Positions 1 to 8,159 of a DNA stretch of 64,000 nucleotides are shown here, piece by piece; position 1 is the first letter of the stretch; every line of letters starts with the position of its first letter. Origin of the DNA: Bin5 sp965204525 (GTDB lineage Bacteria > Chloroflexota > Anaerolineae > Caldilineales > Caldilineaceae). The stretch covers positions 1,240,001-1,304,000 of the forward strand of contig OZ241994.1 in the NCBI GenBank assembly GCA_965204525.1, in the 5' to 3' direction. The position numbers and the translations under genes were made by a program. The notes beneath the pieces are model-generated. The model searched no databases, had not been told where the DNA came from, and was given only the letters and a program-made list of their open reading frames with translations.

Positions 1-1095
1 ATACTCGATGTATATGCCGGGCCATTCTGATTCCGGTTGACTGGATGCTGGGAGATTGACCCTGCCTTCAATTACTACGCCGCCCTGAGTGTCCACAGAT
101 GTATCTGCCATCTGGACGCGTTCGTTTTGTGTGACGAGTTGCGCCGAGACCGGGTTTTTCTTCAGGGCTTCGTTCCCATGCCAGTAGCCGAACCAGAGTG
201 TGCCGGCGTCGTCGACGAAGGCTCTTTTCAGGGGCGCCCAGTAGCAGATGTCGCGGCCGGTTTCGAGCTGGAAACGGGTTACGGCGTGATGGTTGACGAG
301 GATGTCTTCGGGGGTGCGGAGGAAGCGGGCGAAGTAGGTGTGTTTGTGGTCGCCGGAGTTTTCGAGGAGGGCGTAGTTTGCGGGGGCGACCGTGTAGGGG
401 CCGGAGGGATTGTCGGCGATCATGGTCTTCATGGTCCTGGAGCCCTGGCCGACGATAGCGTAGTATTTGCCGTTGAATTCGGCGACCGCGCCGGCTTCCA
501 TGCTATGGGGCGGGTCTGCGCCTTCCCAGATGAGCTCGGGGGAGGGAAGGGCCTCCCAGTGGACACTGTCTTCGCTGCGGCCGAAGCCGAAGCCGACGGC
601 GTCTTTGGGCGTTGCGGTCCAGTAGCCGTAGTAGCCACCCTGGGGGCGGGGGAGAGGGAAGATGCAGTCCCAGCGGCCGTGCTGCTCGTAGTAGCGGGTG
701 TCGACTTTGAAGATGTGGTCGTCGCCGAATTTGGTCCAATTCATGAGGTCTTCGCTCCAGGCGAAGAAGATGTTCTGGGTCTGGCGGCCGTCCTCTTCGA
801 CGCGCCATTCTGAGTAGTTGCAGATAAAGCGTCCGCTGCTGTCGAAGTCGGGCGACTTCCAGACGGCGCCGGTGCCGAGGTAGGTGACCATTTTGTCGGA
901 GGCTTTGATGGCCCAGCCGTGGTCGGTCCAGGTGACGCCGTCGGGGGAGGTGGCGAGGCCGAAGCCTTCGCCGGGACTGTATTCGGTGATGAGGTAGAAG
1001 AGATAGAAGGTGCCCTCGTGGGAGAACATCCAGGTATCCCAGTGGGCGTCGACGCCTTTGGATTTGAAGAACATGGACTGCGTTGCGTTTGTCAT
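1..1095 (-). CDS. GH32/GH43-like five-bladed beta-propeller glycosidase (3' part cut off)
   Basis: Read on the minus strand from the ATG at 1095, the frame stays open to base 1, so at least 365 residues are present and the C-terminus lies outside the window. The protein has no signal peptide. It shows repeated blade-like segments with W/Y-rich strands (SHEGTFYLFYL, GFGLATSPDGVTWTDHG, GAVAEFNGKYYAIVGQGS), the pattern of the GH32/GH43/GH68 beta-fructosidase superfamily. A likely nucleophile region is the WDTWM segment near residue 20, and an acidic MEAG motif falls near residue 193. It is the last gene of the sugar ABC transporter operon, 86 bases after the permease, so it probably acts in the cytoplasm on an imported oligosaccharide. 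Exact family and substrate cannot be fixed by eye. Confidence 0.75.
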   Translation of the reverse strand, partial: MTNATQSMFFKSKGVDAHWDTWMFSHEGTFYLFYLITEYSPGEGFGLATSPDGVTWTDHGWAIKASDKMVTYLGTGAVWKSPDFDSSGRFICNYSEWRVEEDGRQTQNIFFAWSEDLMNWTKFGDDHIFKVDTRYYEQHGRWDCIFPLPRPQGGYYGYWTATPKDAVGFGFGRSEDSVHWEALPSPELIWEGADPPHSMEAGAVAEFNGKYYAIVGQGSRTMKTMIADNPSGPYTVAPANYALLENSGDHKHTYFARFLRTPEDILVNHHAVTRFQLETGRDICYWAPLKRAFVDDAGTLWFGYWHGNEALKKNPVSAQLVTQNERVQMADTSVDTQGGVVIEGRVNLPASSQPESEWPGIYIEY

Positions 1096-1181
1096 TTTAG
1101 GTGGCTTCCCTAGCGAGTTTGCAGCGGCGAGCAGTTCGGGACCAGAGGTTCGCTTCGCTGCTGGGAGGAATTGGAGTTGTG

Positions 1182-2078
1182 TCAGACCTTCAGGCCGGAG
1201 TCGACCAGGCCTTCGACGTAGAATTTGCCGAGGACGATGAAAAGGAGAACGAGGGGGAGTGAAGCGATCACGTAGCCGGCATAGAGCGGGCCCCAGACGC
1301 TGAAGTCCTGGCTGGTCCAGCCGGGGACGCCGCCGGAGGTGGCGGACCGGGCCAGCTTGTAGAGTCCGACCGCGATCATCTGTTTTTCGTCATCCTGGAT
1401 CATAACCAGTGGCCAAAGGAAGGAGTTCCAGACGCCGATGAAGTTGAGGACGGCGAGTGTGGCGAGCCCGGGCAGTGACAGCGGCAGGGTGATGCGGCCG
1501 ATGAGGTCGAAGACGCCGGCACCGTCACAGCGGGCGGACTCGTAGAGCTCCTCCGGGATTCCTGAGATGAAGGCGCGCATGAGAAAGATGCCGAAGATGG
1601 GGCCGCCGGCGAGTTCGGGAATGATCATGGACAGTCGAGTGTTCAGCAGGCCGAGGCGTACGTAGACCATGTAGGCGGGGATGAAGGAGAGGACCCAGGG
1701 GACCATAAGAAGGGCAATGATTGCGTAATAGAGGGTCTCGCGGAAGGGGAAGTCCATGCGAGCGAAGACGTAGCCACCGATGAGCGAGAGCAGCAGCATT
1801 CCCATGAGGCCGCAGATGGCTACGATGATGGTGTTGATCATGTAGTCGCCGACGATGTCCCAGGCGGCGACATAGTTGCGCCAGCGCAGCGGGAAGCTGA
1901 TGGCCCATCGTTCCCAACGGTATTGGAGGCCGTTCTTGAAGGACCAGGTGATCAGGAGGTAGGTGGGGATCAGAGAGAGCAGCAGCATCACGGCGATGAA
2001 CAGGTGCGATCCAATCTGGTAGTACCGGAGAGGCCGCCTGGTGGGCGGCGCGGCCTGGGTGGAGGTTGTGGTGCTCAA
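1182..2078 (-). CDS. Carbohydrate ABC transporter permease (MalG/LacG type)
   Basis: Inner-membrane subunit of a CUT1 sugar importer, 298 residues, about six membrane segments. The EAA loop that docks the ATPase is at about residues 179-200 (YESARCDGAG...ITLPL). The start chosen is a TTG at 2078 with AAGGAG eight bases upstream; the longer open frame reaching 2423 only overlaps the upstream permease and has no family similarity. It is 41 bases downstream of the MalF-type partner, so the two should form a heterodimer. No ATPase gene follows. Confidence 0.9.
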   Translation of the reverse strand: MSTTTSTQAAPPTRRPLRYYQIGSHLFIAVMLLLSLIPTYLLITWSFKNGLQYRWERWAISFPLRWRNYVAAWDIVGDYMINTIIVAICGLMGMLLLSLIGGYVFARMDFPFRETLYYAIIALLMVPWVLSFIPAYMVYVRLGLLNTRLSMIIPELAGGPIFGIFLMRAFISGIPEELYESARCDGAGVFDLIGRITLPLSLPGLATLAVLNFIGVWNSFLWPLVMIQDDEKQMIAVGLYKLARSATSGGVPGWTSQDFSVWGPLYAGYVIASLPLVLLFIVLGKFYVEGLVDSGLKV

Positions 2079-2119
2079 TTGCGGATCTCCTTGCAGTGCC
2101 TTTGCTTTCTCAGGGAGCG

Positions 2120-3097
2120 CTAGTGACGGACGTCTTCCACGGCGGGATGAACAGTGCGGTTGACCGCCAGGGTCGCGGCGAAGGTAATAACAAACAGTAC
2201 CATGCCGATGGAAGCGGCGTAGCCGAACTGCTGTGTTCGGAACGCCTTGTGGAACATGGTCAGGCCGGGCACCATGGTGGCGAAACCGGGTCCGCCGTCG
2301 GTCAGCACCAGGATCTGCTGGAATGAGGTGACGCCGGCAATGACGGCGAGAATCGTCATGAGGCGCACCTGGCCCAGTACGAGAGGCAGATCGATCTGCA
2401 GGGTGCGGCGGAGGCCGGTGCATCCATCGACTTCGCAGGCGTCAAAGATCGATTCGGAGATTTGGCCGAGGCCTCCCAGATAGATGAGCGTGCCGACGCC
2501 AGAGACCCAGGGGAAGCCCATGAACATGATGGCGTAGAGGGCGGTGGCGGTGTCGCCAAGCCAGTTACGTGCCAGGAATCCGAGCCCGAACTGTTCCAGC
2601 AGGCCGTTGATGACGCCCAGGTTGGGGTCGTAGATCTGCTTCCAGAGGAGAATGACAACGATGAGCGGGACGAGCATGGGGATGATGAGGAAGAGGCGAT
2701 AGAGCTCCTTGGACTCGCTGTCGCGGATACGGAAGATGAGAACGGCCATGATGAAAGGGATGACTGCGCCTGAGAAAAAGAAGAACGCGAGCAGTTTGAA
2801 CATGTTGAAGAGCTCGCGCGGTGTTTCCGGTGAAGTGAAGTAGACGCCAAAGTGCTGGAGGCCGACGAAGCTGGCTTCGACCCCGGGCCGCCAGCGGTAG
2901 AAGGCGCGAAGGAGGCCGAGGATGGGAGGGTAGTAGTTGAATATGAGGAGGAGGATGAAGATGGGGGCAAGAAGGGCGTAGGCTTGCCAGGAGCGGCGCA
3001 TTGCCTGCCAGGTTGAGAACTCCCTCGACCTGGCGGGAATCCTATTGACGGCGTCTGCCGCACTGCCCTGTTCTACAGTTCCTGTACCTTCTGTCAT
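2120..3097 (-). CDS. Sugar ABC transporter permease (MalF/UgpA type)
   Basis: First permease of the CUT1 importer, 325 residues. The N-terminal 35 residues are hydrophilic, then comes a segment at about 40-62 and five more membrane spans. The EAA loop is at about 219-240 (FDACEVDGC...IDLPL). The ATG at 3097 is preceded by GGGAG at good spacing. It pairs with the MalG-type permease downstream and the binding protein at 3676-5211. A small extracytoplasmic protein gene is inserted between the binding protein and this permease, which is not the usual order of such operons. Confidence 0.92.
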   Translation of the reverse strand: MTEGTGTVEQGSAADAVNRIPARSREFSTWQAMRRSWQAYALLAPIFILLLIFNYYPPILGLLRAFYRWRPGVEASFVGLQHFGVYFTSPETPRELFNMFKLLAFFFFSGAVIPFIMAVLIFRIRDSESKELYRLFLIIPMLVPLIVVILLWKQIYDPNLGVINGLLEQFGLGFLARNWLGDTATALYAIMFMGFPWVSGVGTLIYLGGLGQISESIFDACEVDGCTGLRRTLQIDLPLVLGQVRLMTILAVIAGVTSFQQILVLTDGGPGFATMVPGLTMFHKAFRTQQFGYAASIGMVLFVITFAATLAVNRTVHPAVEDVRH

Positions 3098-3159
3098 GCT
3101 GTCTCCCTGAACTTCACCAATTGCAGGACCTCACATCGAGGACGAAATCTATTTTGCGT

Positions 3160-3597
3160 TCAATCTGAAGAAAGCGGAATCTCGACCGGCACTTCAATGG
3201 AGAAGCTCTTGTCTACCTCTAGCCAGCGCCCGATGTTGATGTCGATGACGTTGATGATTGAGTCCGTCTTTATGTCGTAGGCCGTGGCCGGATTGGGCGT
3301 GAAAGTGATTTCGACTTCGCCATTCTCGTCGGTATAGGACCACTCCGGGATCATGAGGCCGTTGCCGGGCTCCAGCCAGGCCTGCAAGGTGTCGTTTACG
3401 CGCGGTTGGCCGTTCTCTGTGACGCGAACCGTAAGAATGATTGAATCTTCGCCGTCGGAGATGACTTTTTCCTTGTTGAACTTGCCTTCAATCACGACGT
3501 TGTTGAGACGCACCAGGGACTGGATGAAGTCCGCGGCAAGGAGGGCGAGTATCAGGAGGAGCAGGCCGACTGCGGCCAACCGGATTTTGCGTAGCAT
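3160..3597 (-). CDS. Small membrane-anchored protein with an Ig-like/bacterial Ig domain
   Basis: 145 residues. A single hydrophobic segment at about 7-24 is followed by an all-beta region resembling a bacterial Ig-like fold (repeated alternating strands; the phrase TDENGEVEITFTP near 95 is typical of Big/invasin-type repeats). No lipobox is evident, so it is probably an N-anchored protein facing outward. I cannot assign a specific family. It sits inside a CUT1 sugar ABC operon between the binding protein and the first permease, so a role in presenting substrate or docking the binding protein is possible but speculative. No clear ribosome binding site precedes the ATG at 3597. Confidence 0.7.
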   Translation of the reverse strand: MLRKIRLAAVGLLLLILALLAADFIQSLVRLNNVVIEGKFNKEKVISDGEDSIILTVRVTENGQPRVNDTLQAWLEPGNGLMIPEWSYTDENGEVEITFTPNPATAYDIKTDSIINVIDINIGRWLEVDKSFSIEVPVEIPLSSD

Positions 3598-3624
3598 CTG
3601 AGCGGCAAGAGGAAGACGGATTGT

Positions 3625-3661
3625 GGTGAGCGGACAGGGCGCGGGCCGCTATCCGCTCACC
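3625..3661 (-). promoter_or_regulatory. Intercistronic hairpin after the binding-protein gene
   Basis: Perfect 10-bp arms GGTGAGCGGA and TCCGCTCACC, with a GC-rich 17-base loop, start 15 bases past the binding-protein stop codon. There is no T-run, so it is more likely a 3'-end stabiliser or partial attenuator than a full terminator. The other three binding-protein genes in the window have a hairpin at the same place. Confidence 0.6.
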
Positions 3662-3675
3662 TGCGGATTGACAAC

Positions 3676-5211
3676 TTAGCTGTCTGCTTCCTGGTCGGCG
3701 AGCAGGGCTTCGTAACGGGCGACACCTTCATCCCAGGAGCGCTGTTGGCGTTCGAAGAATTCGGCTCTGTCCATGTCTCCGATCACCCAGGCCACAAAGA
3801 TCCTGCGCCACTCGGTGAAGTAGTCCCAGTCCCAAAGGAGCCCCATGCCCCACCAGGCGATGGTGTAGGTGTAAAGGGGGAGTTTATAACCGCCGATTGT
3901 GGACCACAACGGTCCGAGCTTGGCATCCTTGGCTGACGGGATAAACTGCTGATTCTCGTTGTTGAGGAAGGCGTTGTTTTCCGGCTCGGTGATGAACTGC
4001 CACCAGTTGATGACCTGGTCACGATTGCCGCGCATCTCGGTCGAGGACTTGAGCATTACGTCTTGTGGGCCGCGAATGGCCTGCACGTGTTCGCCGGGTA
4101 CTTTGCCGTCACCGGCTGTATAGTCACTGGGGTCGACTGCTCCGGGCGTGCTGACCGTGGGAGGAATGTCGGCAGCGGCGGGCATTGGCGAGGGAACGAA
4201 GGTACGCTCGAAGTCTACGTTGGGGTCGTTGGCCAAGGTAGCGAATTCCCAAGTAGCCCGGTACTGCATACCGACCGAGCCTTCGCGCCAGAGGAGGTCG
4301 AGATCGGTGGTGTTGAAGCCGTCCACCCAGGTCAGAGCGAGTTCGTACATTTCGTCCCAGGCGCGCTGGTAGATGGGCGTGTAGGGGCCGATCAGCTCGG
4401 CCTTGTGTGCAGGCAGAGCCTCCTCGATGCCGACGAAGAAATCGTTGTCAGCGTCCATTTCGATGCAGACTTCCTGCATCATGGGCGGGAGGATCTGGAG
4501 GGCAAGGGGCCAGCAGTTGCCGGTCTCGCCTTCGCGGGGCCAGGGGGAGAGGCCAAGGCCGGCTTCCTTGAGGGCCTGGGAAACCTCCATCTGTTCGGTC
4601 CAGGTGGCAGGCGGCGAGAGTCCGTGCTCGTTGAAGATCTCCGTGTTGCAGGCAAGACCGACTTCGAGGTAGGGCCAGATGGCGCGGATGGGGGCACAGT
4701 AGTCGAGGCCGTCAGACCAGGTCAAGGAATCCATCATGGAAGGATAGAAGCTTTCGGACCAGGTTTCGTATTGGATTGCGTAGGGGCTGGGGGCGTCAAG
4801 CCAGTCGTCGATAGGGACGCACCAGCCGCGCTGGACGAGGTCCAGGCGACTCATCAGGTCGGGGGATTCTCCAGAGCTTACAGCGGCGGTGAGCCAGGCG
4901 TCGTCTCCCGCTTCATCGAAGACCACGGCAATGTCCGGGTTTTGCTCTTCAAAGCGTTCGGCCAGGATGCGAGCAGCGTTGCCGACGAGGGGATGTTCGG
5001 CTGAGCGTGTGGTCCACTCGGTGGGGTGAAGTCCTCCGAGGTTACAGTGAACTTCCACCCTTTCCATCCCCATTTCTTCGCCGCCGGATTCGTCAGCCAT
5101 CTCTCCTCCGGCTGGGGCGGCGGGCGCAGCGCAGGCGGCCATCAAGCCGACGCCGACTGCGCCAGCGGAGACTTTCAGAAAGTTTCGTCTACTCAGTCCG
5201 TTGCCAGTCAT
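3676..5211 (-). CDS. Extracellular solute-binding lipoprotein, family 1 (sugar ABC transporter)
   Basis: 511 residues. The N-terminus has a twin-arginine-like motif SRRNFLK (7-13), a hydrophobic stretch and a lipobox LMAAC with Cys27 as the lipid attachment site, followed by an acidic Gly/Glu-rich linker. The mature part resembles family-1 (maltose/sn-glycerol-3-phosphate type) binding proteins, with many Trp and acidic residues as expected for sugar binding. The ATG at 5211 has AGGAG plus a second purine run upstream. It should capture sugar outside the membrane and deliver it to the two permeases downstream. The ligand cannot be told. Confidence 0.9.
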   Translation of the reverse strand: MTGNGLSRRNFLKVSAGAVGVGLMAACAAPAAPAGGEMADESGGEEMGMERVEVHCNLGGLHPTEWTTRSAEHPLVGNAARILAERFEEQNPDIAVVFDEAGDDAWLTAAVSSGESPDLMSRLDLVQRGWCVPIDDWLDAPSPYAIQYETWSESFYPSMMDSLTWSDGLDYCAPIRAIWPYLEVGLACNTEIFNEHGLSPPATWTEQMEVSQALKEAGLGLSPWPREGETGNCWPLALQILPPMMQEVCIEMDADNDFFVGIEEALPAHKAELIGPYTPIYQRAWDEMYELALTWVDGFNTTDLDLLWREGSVGMQYRATWEFATLANDPNVDFERTFVPSPMPAAADIPPTVSTPGAVDPSDYTAGDGKVPGEHVQAIRGPQDVMLKSSTEMRGNRDQVINWWQFITEPENNAFLNNENQQFIPSAKDAKLGPLWSTIGGYKLPLYTYTIAWWGMGLLWDWDYFTEWRRIFVAWVIGDMDRAEFFERQQRSWDEGVARYEALLADQEADS

Positions 5212-5375
5212 TTTCTGCCTCTTCTCCTTGTCCTTGATTATCGACAGATCAGGATAAAGTACGGGCCTCGGATGGCGCCGTAGTCAAGATGAGCAGGACC
5301 TAGTGTTTTTACCTCCTTCAGGTAGGACTTTGATCAAGGGGAACATTGATTTTTGGCGCAAAGTGGCAGGTCAAA

Positions 5376-5405
5376 CGCGTTACGCAAGCCATTGGTGGTA
5401 ACGCG
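5376..5405 (-). promoter_or_regulatory. Hairpin between the dioxygenase and binding-protein genes
   Basis: Perfect 8-bp arms CGCGTTAC and GTAACGCG with a 14-base loop lie about 25 bases past the phyH-like stop; on the minus strand they are followed by only TTT. It may partially terminate transcription between the dioxygenase and the transporter genes. The rest of 5212-5429 shows no gene and no clear promoter. Confidence 0.4.
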
Positions 5406-5429
5406 AGTTCAACGTTTTTCGACTTGAAT

Positions 5430-6473
5430 CTATGCGGCGATGCCGGCTTCGGACAGTACTTCCTTGGCGGTCTGGGCGGCTTCGGAATCGGGATCGAATC
5501 TGATGGTACGTTGCAGGGCGAATACGGCGTGTTCGTCGCCTGCTCGGGCCAGTTCTACGGCTTCGGCGAAGCCTTTTTCCCCGAAGCTCAGATCGCGGGC
5601 CACGACTGGATTGTCGTAGTCTTTCCAGTAGTATTTGTATTCGTCGGATTCCCAGTCTTCATAGACCTCTTCCCATTCGAGCCCGCTGGGGCCGTGGGGC
5701 GTAAGCATCTGCTCGGCGATCAGGTCGCCTACGGCCTGGTAGCGGTTATCGAGGGAGAGTCGCAGACGGTCCTCGGTATAGTTGGGCAGGGCTTGATGAA
5801 TCGTGAGGGCGGGGAAGATAAGTGTGTCGCCGATCTCGTAGTCGGTGGAGTGCCAGACCGGTTCTATCTCTTCCTCGCCTTCGACGTCGACGGCCAAGGC
5901 ACCGGCGCCCAGGGAGAAGTGGTGATCGAGCACCCGTCCGACTGTGTGAGATCGGGGAATGACGGCGAGGGGGCCCAACTCGATGGGGCAGTCGCCGATG
6001 GGGGCCCAACTTGTAAGCGTCTCGAAGTTGCCCTGAAAGTGGACGAAGTCCTGGTGCATGGGGGTGGTGTGCTCGGTGTACTTGGGGAACCAGAGGCGGG
6101 CGATCTGGTTTGGATGGGGCATGATGGGGCGGCCCATGATCCTTTCGATCATGGATGTTACTTCGGGCCAGTGGGCTGCCCGGTGGAAGGGTTCCAGTTT
6201 GTAGACCTGGCTGTAGCCGTCGACGTATTCGCGATCGCCTTCGGTACACTGCTTGGAAATGTCGGCGATGCCGTCGACTGGGTCGGTGTCGGGCAGGAGC
6301 CAGCCGATTTCCTGGATTTTGGTCATCATGACGCGACGCAACTCGCTCATTTTGTCTGGATCCTGGAGCTGTCTGAAGAAGAGATAGCCCTCGTCGGCGA
6401 GGCGGCGTTGGAGTTCGGAGGGGTCGTCGAAGGCGTCGTTCGAGACGCGGAACTCGCGGATTTCCTGGGGCAT
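5430..6473 (-). CDS. Phytanoyl-CoA dioxygenase (PhyH) family Fe(II)/2-oxoglutarate oxygenase
   Basis: 347 residues, cytoplasmic. Family members hydroxylate small molecules using Fe(II), 2-oxoglutarate and O2. The iron triad is visible: His140 and Asp142 in MHQDF, and His226 in TIHQALPN, followed by Arg236/Arg238 as candidates for binding the 2-oxoglutarate carboxylate. The C-terminal 90 residues (WEEVYEDWESDEYKYYW) are longer than the core fold and unassigned. The ATG at 6473 has AAGGAAG upstream. It heads the minus-strand sugar transporter operon behind a near-consensus promoter, so it probably modifies the imported compound or an induced small molecule. Substrate unknown. Confidence 0.88.
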   Translation of the reverse strand: MPQEIREFRVSNDAFDDPSELQRRLADEGYLFFRQLQDPDKMSELRRVMMTKIQEIGWLLPDTDPVDGIADISKQCTEGDREYVDGYSQVYKLEPFHRAAHWPEVTSMIERIMGRPIMPHPNQIARLWFPKYTEHTTPMHQDFVHFQGNFETLTSWAPIGDCPIELGPLAVIPRSHTVGRVLDHHFSLGAGALAVDVEGEEEIEPVWHSTDYEIGDTLIFPALTIHQALPNYTEDRLRLSLDNRYQAVGDLIAEQMLTPHGPSGLEWEEVYEDWESDEYKYYWKDYDNPVVARDLSFGEKGFAEAVELARAGDEHAVFALQRTIRFDPDSEAAQTAKEVLSEAGIAA

Positions 6474-6546
6474 TGGAACTTCCTTTCGTGGGCGTGTGCG
6501 CAGTTACTTCTGTTGGGCCTTATTTCGAAGCAGAATTTACGGTACA

Positions 6547-6575
6547 AGGATACTGATAGTGTATGGTCATGTCAA
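6547..6575 (-). promoter_or_regulatory. Sigma70-like promoter for the phyH-transporter operon
   Basis: On the minus strand: -35 TTGACA, a 17-base spacer, and -10 TATCCT, about 75 bases upstream of the phyH-like ATG. The spacer contains a weak ATAC...GTAT dyad that could be an operator. It faces away from the promoter at 6701-6729. Confidence 0.6.
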
Positions 6576-6700
6576 GTGGCTGGCAGGGGGTTGGGAAGGG
6601 AAAGTTTTGGGAAGGAGATGGGTGGACTTAAGTTGACTACGCGAAAGAGAACAGATCGGGTTGGAAGGTACTGCTCAGCTTTGTAGGGCCACTTTGCGCT

Positions 6701-6729
6701 TTGACACTTTCTGTCCGGGCGCGTAGGAT
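6701..6729 (+). promoter_or_regulatory. Sigma70-like promoter for the DUF1961 gene
   Basis: -35 TTGACA at 6701-6706, a 17-base spacer, -10 TAGGAT at 6724-6729, 40 bases before the ATG at 6770. It is divergent from the dioxygenase promoter, so the two transcription units may share a regulator. Confidence 0.55.
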
Positions 6730-6769
6730 GCACTCCTGCAGCGAGCGACGATATCTTGAGAGGAATGCT

Positions 6770-7459
6770 ATGAGTTCGTTCGACTTTGGTGACACTATCT
6801 ATTGCAACTCTCTCGCGGCGGAGTCGGACACGGCCGGATTCCATCTGGAGGGTGAGGCGAGCATCAGTTTTTCCAATGGGCGCATGCGGATGGAGAATCT
6901 GCGCGATCCGGCGGAGGGGCAGAAGTCCAACTTTGTCTTCTGGTGCCCGGAGACATTTCCGGCGGATGTGAGCATTGAATGGGAGTTCTGGCCGCTGCAG
7001 GAGCCGGGGTTGTGCATTCTGTTCTTTGCCGCTACAGGACGAAACGGTGAAGACCTGTTCGATTCCTCACTGGCAGGACGCACAGGTGAGTACCAGCAGT
7101 ACCATCACGGGGATATCAACGCGCTGCACGTCTCCTATTTCCGGCGGCGGTGGCCGGAGGAGCGCGCTTTTCACACCTGTAATCTACGTAAGAGTTACGG
7201 CTTCCATATGGTGGCCCAAGGCGCGGACCCGATTCCCCCGGTGGAGGATGCGGCGCCTCCGTACAGGATTCAGTTGATCAAGTGTGGGGCAGAGATCGCC
7301 TTTTCGATTAACGAGCTGCCGATCTTCTCCTGGCGCGATGACGGTGCCAGCTACGGGCCTGAATTGGGAGGCGGGAAGATTGGATTGCGGCAGATGGCGC
7401 CGCTGGTGGGGGAGTATGCGAATCTGATTGTGCGAAGAGTAAGCCGGGAGGGAGAATAG
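6770..7459 (+). CDS. DUF1961 family protein (concanavalin A-like fold)
   Basis: 229 residues, no signal peptide. The central segment is characteristic of DUF1961: an INALHVSYFRR stretch near residues 112-122, then a RAFHTCNLRKSYGFH segment and VAQGADPIP. The fold is thought to be a lectin/glucanase-like beta-sandwich, and members occur in polysaccharide-use loci; no activity is established to my knowledge. The ATG at 6770 with AGAGG just upstream was preferred over an earlier in-frame TTG at 6701, which is part of the -35 box. It is followed 68 bases later by a second beta-sandwich protein, so the two are probably co-transcribed. Confidence 0.82.
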   Translation: MSSFDFGDTIYCNSLAAESDTAGFHLEGEASISFSNGRMRMENLRDPAEGQKSNFVFWCPETFPADVSIEWEFWPLQEPGLCILFFAATGRNGEDLFDSSLAGRTGEYQQYHHGDINALHVSYFRRRWPEERAFHTCNLRKSYGFHMVAQGADPIPPVEDAAPPYRIQLIKCGAEIAFSINELPIFSWRDDGASYGPELGGGKIGLRQMAPLVGEYANLIVRRVSREGE

Positions 7460-7527
7460 AGGCTGCGACAGTGGCTGGAGAGCTGGGCGAGACAGAAAGG
7501 ACAGACATAGCAAGAGGAGCAAAGAAT

Positions 7528-8091
7528 ATGGGTAAGACGGAAGAACAATTGATATTCAGCGAGCGGTTTGAAGGGGAATTGGACTCCGAGTGGTTCTGGA
7601 TTCGTGAGAATCCGGATCGATGGCGGATATGTGACGGTGGGCTGGAGATTGTGGTGGAGCCCGGCGTGGCGGGGACGGTGCGGAATGCGCTGGTGCGGCC
7701 GGCGCCGGACCGCAGTTCCGGCGTTTATGCGATTGAGGTGACGATCTTTAACCATCGTGCGCCGACGCAACAGTACGAGCAGGCGGGCATCACATGGTAC
7801 CAGAACGGGGAGCCGGTTTTCAAGGAGGTCAAGGAGTTGGTGGACGGAGAGGTGTTCATCATTCCGGGCAGCAAGGCGATGCCGACGCAGAGTGTGCGGT
7901 TGCGGCTGGTGGTGGATGCTGAGTCGTGGGAGGCGCAGTACCGTCCGGAGGGGACGTCGGAGTTCAGGACGGCGGCCACGGGCGAACTGCCGCCGGCGGA
8001 CAATGAGCAGGTCAGCATCCAGTGCTATAACGGGCCGCCTGAAGAGGAACACTGGATTCGGTTTGAGGACTTCCGCATTTTGCGCATTTGA
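7528..8091 (+). CDS. DUF1349-like concanavalin A-like domain protein
   Basis: 187 residues, cytoplasmic by sequence. The order of strands (FSERFEGELDSEWFWIRENPDRWRI..., QAGITWYQNGEPVFK, SVRLRLVVDAESWEAQYRP, WIRFEDFRIL at the end) is that of DUF1349/GH43 C-terminal beta-sandwich domains. The ATG at 7528 has AGAGGAG upstream; the earlier in-frame start at 7471 lacks one. It may bind or act on a sugar together with the DUF1961 protein. Catalytic residues cannot be pointed to. Confidence 0.75.
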   Translation: MGKTEEQLIFSERFEGELDSEWFWIRENPDRWRICDGGLEIVVEPGVAGTVRNALVRPAPDRSSGVYAIEVTIFNHRAPTQQYEQAGITWYQNGEPVFKEVKELVDGEVFIIPGSKAMPTQSVRLRLVVDAESWEAQYRPEGTSEFRTAATGELPPADNEQVSIQCYNGPPEEEHWIRFEDFRILRI

Positions 8092-8130
8092 GGCCTGCCA
8101 GCCGCGCCCTTGTGTTGTTGGCGATCAAGA

Positions 8131-8159
8131 CGATCCCCCGGTATCAGTCCGGAGGATCG
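8131..8159. terminator. Shared hairpin between convergent genes
   Basis: 11-bp arms (CGATCCCCCGG / CCGGAGGATCG, one mismatch) around a 7-base loop that contains the stop codon of the minus-strand peptidase gene, 40 bases past the plus-strand DUF1349-like stop. It has no T-run on either side; it probably acts as a bidirectional transcript end. Confidence 0.45.

Noticed and set aside
37..813. 258-residue plus-strand open frame at the window start
   Set aside because: It is the antisense of the GH32/43-like gene, which has coherent domain sequence on the minus strand; the plus frame is low-complexity Val/Gly/Ala/Glu-rich.
5346..6686. 446-residue plus-strand open frame opposite the dioxygenase gene
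   Set aside because: It mirrors the PhyH-like gene whose iron-binding motifs are intact on the minus strand; codon bias in GC-rich DNA opens the antisense frame.
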